From: Robertmurraya dakarensis
GTDB lineage: Bacteria > Bacillota > Bacilli > Bacillales > Cytobacillaceae
NCBI RefSeq assembly: GCF_900156875.1
Contig: NZ_LT707409.1
Coordinates: 2,703,057-2,767,056 of the forward strand
Length of the DNA: 64,000 nt
Direction: 5' to 3'
Both the position numbers and the translations under genes were made by a program. The notes under the pieces are model-generated. The model saw nothing but the letters and a program-made list of their open reading frames with translations. It did no database searches and was not told where the DNA came from. Below are positions 1 to 8,605 of this stretch, one piece after another (the first letter of the stretch is position 1; every line of letters starts with the position of its first letter).

Positions 1-5
1 TAACA

Positions 6-983
6 CTACGCATAGAGATGGCAAGCAACCATATGGCCTTCTCCTGCATCCATTAACTCTGGACGTTCTACTGCACAGCGATCATGCGCCTTTGGGCAGC
101 GCGTTCTGAATCCACAGCCAGATGGAGGATTCGCCGGACTCGGAAGATCACCTTTTAAAATAATTTTTTGACGGCGATTCAGGACATCGGTGGATGGCAC
201 GGATGATAATAAGGCTTGTGTATAAGGATGAAGTGGATTTTCATAGAGGTTTTTCTTAGGAGCTATTTCTGCCAAACGTCCGAGATACATGACGGCTAGG
301 CGATCGCTAATATGTTTCACCACGCTTAAATCATGTGCAATAAATAAATACGTTAAATTCAATTCTTCCTGCAAATCGGCCATTAAATTAAGGACCTGTG
401 CTTGGATGGACACATCGAGAGAGGATACAGGCTCATCGCAAACAACAAATTTAGGATTTAAAGATAGAGCACGAGCAATACTGATGCGCTGACGCTGTCC
501 TCCAGAAAATTCATGAGGATATTTCAATCTGTCGTCTGCACGCAGACCCACTTTCTCAAGCAGGCTGATTGCTTTTTCTTCCCTGATCCTTTTTTTGATA
601 GATGTTTGCACAAGCAGCGGTTCTTCAATCAATTCCTGAACATTCATTTTTGGATTAAGCGAAGCATACGGGTCCTGAAACACGATTTGCATATCCCGCC
701 GAAGCGGACGAAGCTGTCTATTTTTAAGCTTAGAGATATCCTCATTTTCAAAATAAATCCTGCCGTCTGTTGGTTCTAATAGGCGCAGGATTACCCGTCC
801 AAGTGTGGATTTCCCCGATCCAGACTCCCCAACAATGCCCAGCGTCTCCCCCTTCACAATGCTGAGTGAAAGATCATCAACCGCCTTTATATGGCCGACA
901 GTTCTCTTCATAATCCCGCCTTTAATAGGGAAGTATTTTTTGATATTCCTCGCTTCAAGTATATGATCTGTTTTTTGCGTCAT
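6..983 (-). CDS. Oligopeptide/dipeptide ABC transporter ATP-binding protein, OppF/DppF type
   Basis: ATPase of a peptide-import ABC transporter; it hydrolyses ATP at the cytoplasmic face to drive uptake. The protein has 325 residues, normal for OppF/DppF. Visible motifs are Walker [10 protein letters not shown] (about 52-60), the signature SGGQR (160-164), Walker B FVVCDEP (179-185), the D-loop SSLD, and the C-terminal Cys-containing oligopeptide tail [15 protein letters not shown] typical of this family. A GGGGGCGATGAT Shine-Dalgarno region precedes the ATG. It lies 12 bases downstream of the OppD-type partner and is surely co-transcribed with it. The permease and binding-protein genes are not in the window and may lie beyond the left edge. 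Substrate cannot be told from sequence. Confidence 0.93.
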   Translation of the reverse strand: MTQKTDHILEARNIKKYFPIKGGIMKRTVGHIKAVDDLSLSIVKGETLGIVGESGSGKSTLGRVILRLLEPTDGRIYFENEDISKLKNRQLRPLRRDMQIVFQDPYASLNPKMNVQELIEEPLLVQTSIKKRIREEKAISLLEKVGLRADDRLKYPHEFSGGQRQRISIARALSLNPKFVVCDEPVSSLDVSIQAQVLNLMADLQEELNLTYLFIAHDLSVVKHISDRLAVMYLGRLAEIAPKKNLYENPLHPYTQALLSSVPSTDVLNRRQKIILKGDLPSPANPPSGCGFRTRCPKAHDRCAVERPELMDAGEGHMVACHLYA

Positions 984-995
984 ATCATCGCCCCC

Positions 996-1964
996 TTACT
1001 CATACAAACAGCAGCGCACATTGTGCCCTGTTTGAATCGGTTTTAGATCAGGAATTTCTGTCCTGCATTTCTCCATCACATGCCGGCAGCGATCGGAGAA
1101 ACGACAGCCACTTGGAAAATCGTATGCAGGCGGAACCATACCTGAGATAGCGCCAAGTCTATCAACCTCTTTCTCCAAAGATGGCAAACTATCAAGCAGT
1201 CCTTGTGTATAGGGATGCTTTGGATGCAAAAAGAGATTCTTGACCGTTGTTTCTTCGACAATTTGACCGCCATACATGACCATCACCCGGTCTGCATACT
1301 CAGCAACGACCCCTAAATCATGGGTGATTAAGAGAACGCCCATATTCAATTTATCTTTCATTTCATTGAGTAACTCCAATATCTGTGCCTGAATTGTGAC
1401 ATCCAGCGCAGTGGTTGGTTCATCGGCTATTAATAGCTTCGGATCACATGAGATCGCAATCGCAATCATCGCGCGCTGCCTCATTCCGCCGGAAAGCTGG
1501 TGGGGGTATTCTTTCATCGTGTCTTCTGCCCGAGGAAATCCTACTAGCTTAAGGAGCTCGATTGCTTTGCGTTCCGCCTCAGCTTTTGAAACTCTTGTAT
1601 GCTTTCGTATGGTTTCCTTTAGTTGATTCCCAATTGTAAAAACAGGATTTAAGGCTGTCATGGGTTCTTGAAAAACCATCGATATTTCCTTGCCGCGAAT
1701 TTTGGCCATTTGTTTTTCGCTTAGCGGCGTAATGTCTGTTCCATTCAGAATAATCCTGCCATCTTCAATTTTTCCAGGCTTATTTATCAGTTTTAGGATC
1801 GACAATGATGTGACACTTTTCCCGCTTCCAGACTCGCCCACCAGCGCGACCGTTTCACCTGGATGAACGTGAATGTCAACGCCATCAACTGCTTTGGCGA
1901 CTTTCTTGCCTTCTAAGTAAAAATACGTTTTTAAATTCTTTACCTGTAACAAAGGCTCTGACAA
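996..1964 (-). CDS. Oligopeptide/dipeptide ABC transporter ATP-binding protein, OppD/DppD type
   Basis: Second ATPase of the same importer; OppD and OppF normally form a heterodimer. Walker A GESGSGKS, signature LSGGMRQR, Walker B LLIADEPTTALD and the Cys-rich C-terminal tail GCRFSDRCRHVMEKC are all visible, so both nucleotide sites look intact. I prefer the TTG at 1964 as start because AAAGAGGTG stands six bases before it; an in-frame GTG at 1973 overlaps that ribosome-binding site. It is the first gene of the pair. No clear promoter could be named in the AT-rich stretch upstream. Confidence 0.92.
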   Translation of the reverse strand: MSEPLLQVKNLKTYFYLEGKKVAKAVDGVDIHVHPGETVALVGESGSGKSVTSLSILKLINKPGKIEDGRIILNGTDITPLSEKQMAKIRGKEISMVFQEPMTALNPVFTIGNQLKETIRKHTRVSKAEAERKAIELLKLVGFPRAEDTMKEYPHQLSGGMRQRAMIAIAISCDPKLLIADEPTTALDVTIQAQILELLNEMKDKLNMGVLLITHDLGVVAEYADRVMVMYGGQIVEETTVKNLFLHPKHPYTQGLLDSLPSLEKEVDRLGAISGMVPPAYDFPSGCRFSDRCRHVMEKCRTEIPDLKPIQTGHNVRCCLYE

Positions 1965-1973
1965 TGCTTGCAC

Positions 1974-2394
1974 CTCTTTTCAAAAAAGAACTTCAAAGGT
2001 GGAAAATATTTCATATATCAAACTACTATATAATTAGCAGAATTATACTATTTAAGTGTAATTTTTTCAATATAAAGAAAATTTTAGCAAAATTGATGTG
2101 TGGTTCTAATTCATTTATATTGTGACTTTAGGTTAGCATGTTGAGGTATATTTGCGGGTGGAATTTACTAGAGGGAAGTTGGTGAAAACTAAGTAAAAGA
2201 GCACTTCTGCGACTTATTTTTTGCTTTTTCTATCCCTTATGGACCAATGTCTTCATCTTATCATTGATTACGGCTTTAAGACTCTTTCTAATGTCCCATA
2301 AATATCTAAAAATAATAATTTTGGGTCTAGAGAAACATTCTAAAGGCCGTAACTGCCTTTATTTACGAAAATTTGGGTCATAAGAACAAAATGA
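1974..2394. other. Non-coding gap with an imperfect repeat-like block
   Basis: About 420 bases between the opp genes and the next terminator contain no convincing gene. The first half is AT-rich and probably carries the opp promoter. From about 2233 to 2386 there is a block bounded by CTTATGGACC and GGGTCATAAG, an imperfect inverted pair, with a further internal CCCATAAAT copy. It could be a decayed small interspersed repeat, but no other copy is visible in this window. Confidence 0.35.
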
Positions 2395-2416
2395 GGCACC
2401 CTTTTTCAAGGATGCC
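2395..2416 (-). terminator. Rho-independent terminator after the BASS transporter
   Basis: GGCATCCTT and AAGGGTGCC form a nine-pair stem (one T:G wobble) with a four-base loop on the minus strand. It is followed by TCATTTTGTT and lies 23 bases past the stop of the transporter gene. Confidence 0.7.
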
Positions 2417-2439
2417 CTTAATATATGAGTCTATTAAAC

Positions 2440-3423
2440 TTAAACAGCGTCCCTTTTCTTGGCAGTCGCCATCGTATTCTTCGACGAACTGAACGATTTT
2501 TCCAATAAATATCCAAAAAGGGAGGCGAGTACTTGCTGAAAAAGGATGCCGATCACCACAGGAACGGCCACTGCTGGTGGGAAGTAAGCAACGGCGATTA
2601 CAGCACCTGAACTTATATTTCTCATTCCCCCAGTAAATACGAGAGAAATAATTTCATCTCTTTCCCATTTTAGTAACTTCCCAATCAACCAGGCAAGAAT
2701 ATACCCTGTTGCGGCAACAAGAAAAACAATCAATGCGGTAAAGACAAGCTTCGCATCAATATTTTTCAAATAAGGTGCAATTGTTGAACTGTTGATCATC
2801 ACTACTATACCCAAAGCTATTTTTGAAAAAGGTGCTAATGGAGCTCCCAGCTTTTCATTAATTTTCCCTTTCGTAATCTGATTACAGATCATTCCTAATA
2901 GCGAAGGAATCACAACCATTCCAAAAAGACCCTTCATCATGGACAGGACGTCCATCTCAATGCTTTCTCCAAGTATAAAAGCCATGCTGGCTGGCACAAT
3001 AAACGGAGAAAGGAATGTATCAATTAAAATAATCGAAAGTGCTAACGCGAAATTTCCTTTATAAATGGTGACCCATAAAAAACTTGTAACCCCAGTTGGA
3101 ATAACAACGGCGAGTACAAGCCCAGTTATCGTGAAAACGTCACCTGGAAAAGCAATATGACCAACACTCCAAGCCCAAAGCGGCATAATAACATGCAGAA
3201 TCAATAATGCCACGATAATATTAGAAGGATGGGCAAGAACATGTTTTAAAGAAGTAAAATTCGAGGAAAGACTTCCTGAAAACGTCATAAAGGCAAATAG
3301 CCAAACAACCAAAAAGGTATAAGAATCAAAAAAATCGGCAAGCAGCACTCCAATTACAACACTAGCGGGAGTAATCAGCGGCATAACCCGATTAAGAAAA
3401 GTATTTAAATGATTTAATGACAT
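2440..3423 (-). CDS. Bile acid:sodium symporter (BASS) family transporter
   Basis: Integral membrane carrier of the BASS/SBF family, which moves organic acids or bile-acid-like anions with sodium. About nine to ten hydrophobic segments are visible, with the family hallmarks GVTSFLWVTI in the first half and VFTGGMRNISSGAVIAVAYFPP in the second. The longest frame starts at 3486 with a basic, unlikely N-terminus. The ATG at 3423 (MSLNHLNTF) gives the usual length of about 327 residues. It has its own terminator and no operon partner. The substrate is unknown; related Bacillus proteins are often annotated only as BASS family. Confidence 0.85.
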   Translation of the reverse strand: MSLNHLNTFLNRVMPLITPASVVIGVLLADFFDSYTFLVVWLFAFMTFSGSLSSNFTSLKHVLAHPSNIIVALLILHVIMPLWAWSVGHIAFPGDVFTITGLVLAVVIPTGVTSFLWVTIYKGNFALALSIILIDTFLSPFIVPASMAFILGESIEMDVLSMMKGLFGMVVIPSLLGMICNQITKGKINEKLGAPLAPFSKIALGIVVMINSSTIAPYLKNIDAKLVFTALIVFLVAATGYILAWLIGKLLKWERDEIISLVFTGGMRNISSGAVIAVAYFPPAVAVPVVIGILFQQVLASLFGYLLEKSFSSSKNTMATAKKRDAV

Positions 3424-3639
3424 ATTCCAAAACTTCTTTCTCTTCGTTTTGTGTGTCTTGCTAGTTACAAGTACACATTTTACCACTGTTTTGGAATATC
3501 GTCTATCGGTGTTCTAACTATTCTTATTATTTGCAAAGCTGTTTAGATTATTTATCGAAAAATTATGCTGTTTTTACTCATTAACCTGCCCATTATGAAG
3601 AATACTAAGCAAAGAACGCATGGAAAGGATTGCTTGCAG

Positions 3640-4404
3640 ATGCTATCAAACGAACAGATTGAAACGTTTAAATCACAGCTAGAACAACAAAAGAAAGAAG
3701 CAGAAGATAGATTTGACCAAAATGATCATTTTGGTTTAACATCCGGACATGCCCATGAATCGGTAGGTGAATTATCGAGTTACGACAATCACCCAGGCGA
3801 TGAAGGAACGGAGCTGTATGAAAGAGAAAAGGATATCGCTTTAAATGAACATTCTCAAAACGAACTAGGAAATATCACGAAAGCGTTACAAGCAATTGAA
3901 AATGGGACGTATGGAAAGTGCGAGGTGTGCGGGAAGGAAATTGCGGTGGCCCGCTTAGAAGCACTGCCAACCACCACTTATTGTATTGAACATACACCAG
4001 ATCAAATTACATCACACGAACGCCCGCTAGAAGAAGGAGTCCTCATGCCTCCTTTTGGCAAGTTCGACCAAGATGAAAAGGATGAAACGACTGCTTTTGA
4101 TGCGGAAGATGCTTGGCAAGAGGTCCAAAGCTGGGGCACATCGGAATCACCATCCGATTTTTACAATGTAGCCGGCCACTATAATGACGTTGGCAATGAG
4201 TCTGAAGAAAACACCGGCTATGTAGAGGAATATGAGAACTTTGTGGGTACGGATATCACAGGTAAGCATATTACGGTATATCCAAATAATCAGCATGAAC
4301 GCTATGAACAGAACCTTGATGAAGAAGGAATCATGACGTCATTCGGCGATTTGCCGGCATTTGAGCATGATCCATATGTGGAAGAGAAAGAGGACAATGA
4401 CTGA
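3640..4404 (+). CDS. yteA: YteA family TraR/DksA-type zinc-finger protein
   Basis: Cytoplasmic protein with an N-terminal helical region rich in Gln, Glu and Lys, followed by a zinc-finger segment CEVCGKEIAVARLEALPTT...CIEH (Cys-x2-Cys and Cys-x2-His). The remainder is an acidic C-terminal region. This layout matches Bacillus YteA, a sporulation-associated DksA/TraR-like protein of unclear function. I chose the ATG at 3640 because AAAGGA stands before it; the in-frame upstream ATG at 3565 has no good ribosome-binding site. The last codons and stop lie within the stem of the terminator shared with the convergent neighbour. Confidence 0.85.
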   Translation: MLSNEQIETFKSQLEQQKKEAEDRFDQNDHFGLTSGHAHESVGELSSYDNHPGDEGTELYEREKDIALNEHSQNELGNITKALQAIENGTYGKCEVCGKEIAVARLEALPTTTYCIEHTPDQITSHERPLEEGVLMPPFGKFDQDEKDETTAFDAEDAWQEVQSWGTSESPSDFYNVAGHYNDVGNESEENTGYVEEYENFVGTDITGKHITVYPNNQHERYEQNLDEEGIMTSFGDLPAFEHDPYVEEKEDND

Positions 4405-4425
4405 ATGTGGTCATTGTCCTCTTTT
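4390..4425. terminator. Bidirectional terminator between yteA and the csgA-like gene
   Basis: GAGGACAATGAC and GTCATTGTCCTC form a perfect twelve-base-pair stem with an eight-base loop, followed by TTTT on the plus strand and preceded by an A-rich stretch that serves the minus strand. The yteA stop codon lies in the loop. Confidence 0.9.
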
Positions 4426-4677
4426 CTAGAAAAGTAGTTCGTATATCTCATTTAATTGATTTGCACGTTCCTCGTCTTGCTCATTTTTAGCATAACTAAT
4501 CGCATCTGAGAGAATTTGATCCAAAAAGCTAATATGCTGTTCATTGAGCTCTCGTACAAAAGATGACTCTGTTGTGAAATCTTTCTCCCGAATAATCGAG
4601 TAAATTTCCTGTGCTACATCTGACCGGTCTGTGTAATTCGATAAAAATTCTTTTAAATAGCCGACTGGTTGATTCAT
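4426..4677 (-). CDS. csgA: CsgA-like sporulation-specific acid-soluble protein
   Basis: Small 83-residue hydrophilic protein. Its N-terminal GYLKEFLSNYTDRSDVAQEI and C-terminal NEQDEERANQLNEIYELLF resemble what I remember of B. subtilis CsgA (82 residues), a sigma-G-dependent forespore protein. The length and the NEQD...RA.ELNE.YELL ending agree. A ribosome-binding site AAAGGATAGTGG precedes the ATG. It is convergent with yteA and shares its terminator. No clear sigma-G promoter was found in the short upstream region. Assignment is from memory of the family, so moderate confidence. Confidence 0.65.
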   Translation of the reverse strand: MNQPVGYLKEFLSNYTDRSDVAQEIYSIIREKDFTTESSFVRELNEQHISFLDQILSDAISYAKNEQDEERANQLNEIYELLF

Positions 4678-4752
4678 CTGCCACTATCCTTTCATCTTGT
4701 GATCCTTTACTTATTTTTACCAATTAAATAAAAATAATAAGGGATTTTTATA

Positions 4753-4782
4753 TTGACACTGAATATGTTTAGCAATTATAAT
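4753..4782 (+). promoter_or_regulatory. Sigma-A type promoter of yceI
   Basis: A perfect -35 TTGACA (4753-4758) and a perfect -10 TATAAT (4777-4782) are separated by 18 bases. They lie about 75 bases upstream of the yceI ATG. Confidence 0.8.
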
Positions 4783-4798
4783 TCATTTAGAATTAAAA

Positions 4799-4816
4799 TA
4801 TCTCGAATTTGAGATT
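4799..4816 (+). promoter_or_regulatory. Candidate MhqR-like operator before yceI
   Basis: TATCTCGAATTTGAGATT is an imperfect dyad (ATCTC/GAGAT arms) just downstream of the yceI promoter. It closely resembles the TATCTCGAATTCGAGATA-type site that I recall for the quinone-sensing MarR-family repressor MhqR of B. subtilis. No mhqR gene is in the window. Confidence 0.5.
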
Positions 4817-4858
4817 AACGAATTAAAAATATTATTTTAAAATAGGGAGAGATATTAG

Positions 4859-5392
4859 ATGGTAAAAACAAAATGGGCAGTAGACACAGTACACAGCAGC
4901 GTAGATTTTTCTGTAAAACATATGATGATTGCAAACGTGAAAGGGACATTTAAGAACTTTGATGCAGCAATTGAGGCAGATCCAACTGATTTAACATCAG
5001 CTGTGATCGAATTCAGCATTGAGACTGCAAGCGTAGATACGCGTAACGAAGACCGCGATAACCACCTTCGTTCTGCAGATTTCTTTGATGCAGAAAACTA
5101 TCCAAAAATGACATTCAAATCCACTTCTATCGCAAAAACAGATGACGGTGAATATGATGTAACAGGTGACTTCACGATTCGTGATGTAACAAAACCTCAA
5201 ACGTTCAAGGTTACTTACGAAGGCTCTGGAAAAGATCCATGGGGCAATGAAAAAGTTGGATTTGGCGTTGAAGGCGTCATCAACCGCAGTGAGTACGGAT
5301 TAACTTGGAACGCAGCACTAGAAACTGGCGGCGTGCTGGTTGGGGATAAGGTGAAGATTTCGTTGGATGTGCAGGGTGCGAAGGCGGAGTGA
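4859..5392 (+). CDS. YceI family lipocalin-like protein
   Basis: 177-residue YceI-domain protein, a beta-barrel fold known in other bacteria to bind polyisoprenoid or quinone-like lipids. The full domain is present, from the N-terminal WAVDTVHSSVDFSVKHMM to the C-terminal TWNAALETGGVLVGDKVKISLDV. There is no signal peptide, so this copy is probably cytoplasmic. AGGGAGAGATATTAG precedes the ATG. It is monocistronic, with its own promoter, a candidate MhqR-like operator and a terminator. A link with quinone or polyprenol stress would fit the operator but is inferred. Confidence 0.9.
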   Translation: MVKTKWAVDTVHSSVDFSVKHMMIANVKGTFKNFDAAIEADPTDLTSAVIEFSIETASVDTRNEDRDNHLRSADFFDAENYPKMTFKSTSIAKTDDGEYDVTGDFTIRDVTKPQTFKVTYEGSGKDPWGNEKVGFGVEGVINRSEYGLTWNAALETGGVLVGDKVKISLDVQGAKAE

Positions 5393-5407
5393 TAATAGGG
5401 ATTGGGA

Positions 5408-5446
5408 AATGCAGGCTTTCTTTTTGGGGGAGGGCCTGCATTTTTT
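5408..5446 (+). terminator. Rho-independent terminator of yceI
   Basis: AATGCAGGC and GCCTGCATT form a nine-base-pair stem around a 17-base loop, followed by four T residues. Confidence 0.85.
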
Positions 5447-5454
5447 GATATTTT

Positions 5455-5814
5455 TCAAACAAGAGGAATAATCCAGTATAAATGTAGAACATTAACACCC
5501 GAATATAGGATTGATGCAGCTACGACTAGGACCTTCGTACAAGTTTTAAGAGGAACCTTATTTATAAAAGCCAATATGCTTATTAAACAGGAAAGGAATA
5601 CCTTGAAGAATAGAAATAACAAAGGATGCGCTTCAAAAAGAGCATTCATAAACGGATTCCATTCGTTGATGTAAGAAAAGCTAATGCCCCAAAAGGTTAA
5701 AACTCCATCTAGGATATTTAAAAAACCTAGATATAAGAATAGGAATTTCTGAGTAATTAACTTTCCACAACGACTAATAATTAGCATTCCCTCCCCATCT
5801 ACCTGGCTCTTCAT
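5455..5814 (-). CDS. DUF5658-like small membrane protein
   Basis: 119-residue hydrophobic protein with four apparent membrane segments: FLFLYLGFLNILDGVLTFWG, LLFLFFKVFLSCLISILAF, VLVVAASILYSGVNVLHLYW and one shorter. A conserved-looking NEWNPFM loop follows the first segment, as in DUF5658 proteins. Its ATG is only ten bases after the stop of the ATP-grasp gene, so it is the last gene of the eps transcript. An internal ATG at 5787 is an alternative start. Function is unknown; a membrane accessory to polysaccharide assembly is possible from context alone. Confidence 0.6.
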   Translation of the reverse strand: MKSQVDGEGMLIISRCGKLITQKFLFLYLGFLNILDGVLTFWGISFSYINEWNPFMNALFEAHPLLFLFFKVFLSCLISILAFINKVPLKTCTKVLVVAASILYSGVNVLHLYWIIPLV

Positions 5815-5824
5815 TACCCAAGAT

Positions 5825-6913
5825 TTATAAATGTGTTGGTACTTGCTGAATCTCTAGCAATTTACTGATTTCTTTCTCTGTTGTTAAAATTGGCTCTCTA
5901 TCCATATCTCGTATCCAAAGAAGCCCATCCGGAAGAGGATTAATTTTCTTTTCTAATGAAGGAAACTTTTGATAAAGCATGATATCTTTATATATTTCAG
6001 GCATATTCAGCCCTGCTTCTGTAAAGAAATAATTAGTCGTAAAAAAGCGCATGTTGATTTCAGTCGGATTTGGAAAATCATTTTGATCATATGTCATATC
6101 GACTCCATAGACGCCATGAGGTTTTGGATCAACCGCATAGATAGTGTCCTTTGCTACTCGATTAACCGTTTCATCAGAATATGTTTCACCAACACCAGTA
6201 ATACCTGTTACACCTGAGAGTGTTCGATTTCCGAAGCCCCATGACTTTCTACGTCTTGTCTGAGCAACAACCAGTTCTCCCTCATACCAAATTGACAACC
6301 AGGTCACGGTTTTTTCAGACTGAAGTAATTCTGATGCTGTAAAACTTCCCCAGCCTTTATAGATATCAATCCAGTTTTGTGCAAACTCAAAATCATTTGT
6401 AGGAAGCGCACCTTTTCCACCCGCACCAATCGTTGATCTTAGCCAGACTTTCCCCTCTTTATCACCTAATTGTTCGAAAGCCTTTTTTAAATCAGATGAT
6501 TCATTAATGGGAACAGTCTTTGGAACTTTAATTCCCTCTGACTCCCAGATCTTATAAGATAGATATTTATCTGTACATGTCTCAATAACTTCATGATCGG
6601 GCATAAATAACTTAGTGCCCACTGCTTGAATTTCATTTCGAAGCTTTGATACTTCTAAAATTTCTCTATCATTCATAAAAACTGCCAAACTCGGTTTTTC
6701 ATCCGCTAGTAATTTGAGCAATGCTTTCTTATATTCATCCCCAAACGCATGCTCATATGGAATATGACGTTTTGTATCCGCTTTTGATGAAAATAGCTGA
6801 ATTGGATTCCTCGAAACGCCAATGATTTCTTCTTTCTTTGCTGATTGATTAAATGACTTTATAACATTTTCTGCTGGAGCTACGCCAACATCTGTAATTA
6901 AGATTTTTTCCAC
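5825..6913 (-). CDS. ATP-grasp enzyme (carboxylate-amine/thiol ligase-like) of the eps cluster
   Basis: 362-residue ATP-grasp protein. It has an N-terminal pre-ATP-grasp Rossmann part (KILITDVGVAPAENVIKSF), a central ATP-binding region (LGDKEGKVWLRSTIGAGGKGALPT) and a metal-binding end (YGVDMTYDQNDFPNPTEINMRFFTTN). Such enzymes join a carboxylate to an amine through an acyl-phosphate. The reaction here is unknown; it may amidate a uronic acid or attach an amino acid to the polysaccharide. It starts at a GTG preceded by GAGGTG and follows the sugar transferase gene by 18 bases. Confidence 0.75.
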   Translation of the reverse strand: MEKILITDVGVAPAENVIKSFNQSAKKEEIIGVSRNPIQLFSSKADTKRHIPYEHAFGDEYKKALLKLLADEKPSLAVFMNDREILEVSKLRNEIQAVGTKLFMPDHEVIETCTDKYLSYKIWESEGIKVPKTVPINESSDLKKAFEQLGDKEGKVWLRSTIGAGGKGALPTNDFEFAQNWIDIYKGWGSFTASELLQSEKTVTWLSIWYEGELVVAQTRRRKSWGFGNRTLSGVTGITGVGETYSDETVNRVAKDTIYAVDPKPHGVYGVDMTYDQNDFPNPTEINMRFFTTNYFFTEAGLNMPEIYKDIMLYQKFPSLEKKINPLPDGLLWIRDMDREPILTTEKEISKLLEIQQVPTHL

Positions 6914-6931
6914 AATAGCACCTCTTCAAAT

Positions 6932-7531
6932 TTATAAGTTTTTCGACATTCCCTTGTAATGTTCCATACTATAGTGCTGCTTTGCACCAATGCCTTCTTT
7001 CTTCACAACCTTCACTACGGTCAAAATCAGTATTTTTAAATCTACAAGAAACGATTGATGGTCGACATACCAAATATCAAGTTCAAACTTTTCATCCCAG
7101 CTAATTGAGTTTCTTCCATTAATTTGTGCCCATCCTGTTATACCGGGCTTTACATCATGCCTTCTGGCTTGTTCGGCTGTATATAAAGATAGATATTCGG
7201 TTAGTAAGGGGCGTGGTCCGACCAAACTTAAATCTCCTTTGATGACATTAAAAAGCTGAGGCAGTTCATCCAAACTATATTTTCTTAAAAATATTCCGAG
7301 CTTTGTCAATCTTTCCTTTCCTGGAAGCATTTTGCCTGTCTCGTCCCTTTTATCAATCATTGTTCGAAACTTATACACATGAAAAAGCTTTTCATGTAAT
7401 CCAGGTCGAGTATGTTTAAAAATAATTGGTGCCCCCATTTTGATCCGAATCAAACTTGCAATAAATAGCATAATAGGAGAAAAAAGAACGATAAGGATGA
7501 TTGCAACCGTTAAATCCGTGATTCTTTTCAA
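6932..7531 (-). CDS. epsL: EpsL-like initiating sugar-phosphate transferase
   Basis: Bacterial sugar transferase of the polyprenol-phosphate hexose-1-phosphate family. It loads the first sugar phosphate onto undecaprenyl phosphate at the inner membrane face. 199 residues with one N-terminal hydrophobic segment, then KFRTM, RLTKLGIFLRKYSLDELPQL, the catalytic-region SLVGPRPLL and HDVKPGITGWAQINGRN. These blocks are very close to B. subtilis EpsL (202 residues). The start is TTG at 7531 with GGAGGTGAAACTAGT before it. It has no large polytopic N-terminal domain, so it is the short EpsL type and not the WbaP type. Confidence 0.92.
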   Translation of the reverse strand: MKRITDLTVAIILIVLFSPIMLFIASLIRIKMGAPIIFKHTRPGLHEKLFHVYKFRTMIDKRDETGKMLPGKERLTKLGIFLRKYSLDELPQLFNVIKGDLSLVGPRPLLTEYLSLYTAEQARRHDVKPGITGWAQINGRNSISWDEKFELDIWYVDHQSFLVDLKILILTVVKVVKKEGIGAKQHYSMEHYKGMSKNL

Positions 7532-7556
7532 ACTAGTTTCACCTCCGAAGTAATGA

Positions 7557-8384
7557 TTAAAGATTTTGTTCTTTGATCCGATTTAATGGATGATTATATA
7601 AGAAGAAATATTGCCTTCTTTTTTCAATATACTTTGGCTGGTTGATCTTGATGTCCGTTCCAGTTAATGTATTACTTGCATTCGTTTGCAAGTACTGCCG
7701 ATAGTCAGAGGAATACTGACGATCTAAGAAATCATAACAACTTTGCAGTTCGAACTTTCGCCGAATATGATGATGGGCATCAGAAGCAATAAAATGAACA
7801 AGTTCATGATCCAATAAATGCCTGGAGAAATTTTTCAGCCTTTTTCCATGCATACCGGTAATACTTCCTGCAGTTACTTGGACTAGAATCCCGTTTTTTA
7901 CCCATTTGTAGATGAGTCCAGGATTTTTTCTTATAATCCTATTTCTCTCCGGATGGGCAATAATAGGCGTGAACCCTTTCTTCTGCAATCGGGAAAGTGC
8001 TTCTTCCGTTTGCTCTGGCAGGTGATGGCAGGGGGGTTCGATAAGCATGTACTTTCCTGTATTATTTAACGTGAGAAAATCCTCGAATCTTTCTTCAATA
8101 TCTTCAAGAATTTGCTCATGTAAATGAAATTCTATTCCAGGGTGAACTTCCAATGGGACATTCTGTTCCTTTAGCAATTCGTTAGCCTCTTCAACTAATT
8201 TCAAAATATTAGATGGACTATTTTCATAGAAATGTTTTTTATGTTGATGCTTATGATGCGGTGTGGCAATTACATGATCTATTCCTGTATCCACTGCTTG
8301 CCGGGCTAACAGAATCATTTCGTCCCAATTCTTAGGGCCATCATCTAGACCGGGAAGGATGTGATTATGGATGTCAACAATCAA
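7557..8384 (-). CDS. ywqE: PHP-domain protein-tyrosine phosphatase, CpsB/CapC/YwqE family
   Basis: Manganese-dependent protein-tyrosine phosphatase that in related systems dephosphorylates the EpsB/CpsD tyrosine kinase and so controls polysaccharide assembly. Metal-binding motifs of the PHP fold are visible: DIHNHILPGLDDGPK at the N-terminus, ATPHHKH, HPGIEFHLHE, AHPERNR and ASDAHHH near the end. 275 residues, slightly longer than the usual 250-260 because of a C-terminal tail. TTAGGAGGAGGAACG precedes the ATG. A SinR-like palindrome lies about 20 bases upstream, so this gene may begin a separately controlled transcript. Confidence 0.9.
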   Translation of the reverse strand: MIVDIHNHILPGLDDGPKNWDEMILLARQAVDTGIDHVIATPHHKHQHKKHFYENSPSNILKLVEEANELLKEQNVPLEVHPGIEFHLHEQILEDIEERFEDFLTLNNTGKYMLIEPPCHHLPEQTEEALSRLQKKGFTPIIAHPERNRIIRKNPGLIYKWVKNGILVQVTAGSITGMHGKRLKNFSRHLLDHELVHFIASDAHHHIRRKFELQSCYDFLDRQYSSDYRQYLQTNASNTLTGTDIKINQPKYIEKRRQYFFLYNHPLNRIKEQNL

Positions 8385-8405
8385 ACGTTCCTCCTCCTAA
8401 CATAT

Positions 8406-8421
8406 ATTCTTAATTAAGAAC
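8406..8421. promoter_or_regulatory. SinR-like palindromic site before the PHP phosphatase gene
   Basis: ATTCTTAATTAAGAAC has a perfect 14-base palindromic core (TTCTTAATTAAGAA). It matches the GTTCTTT..AAAGAAC pattern of the other sites in this window with minor differences. On the minus strand it lies just downstream of a weak TTAACT-17-TATTAA promoter candidate. Confidence 0.5.
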
Positions 8422-8605
8422 ACATAATTAATAAATATCCTTTATAAAAAGTTAACTTTACCTATATTCTGTTATTACTTATATTTTCTTCTTTTAGTTT
8501 TGGCAGTTTTTCTAAAAGTCTTAAATCGGTGATTATATCAGAGCTTATAATCAACGTTTCATAATTTTGGATATTGAATTCCATCTAGTTTAGGTTTTTT
8601 TATAC

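Noticed and set aside
5402-5674. 90-codon plus-strand frame after yceI
   Set aside because: Lies opposite the DUF5658-like gene, which has membrane segments and operon context; the frame also runs through the yceI terminator.
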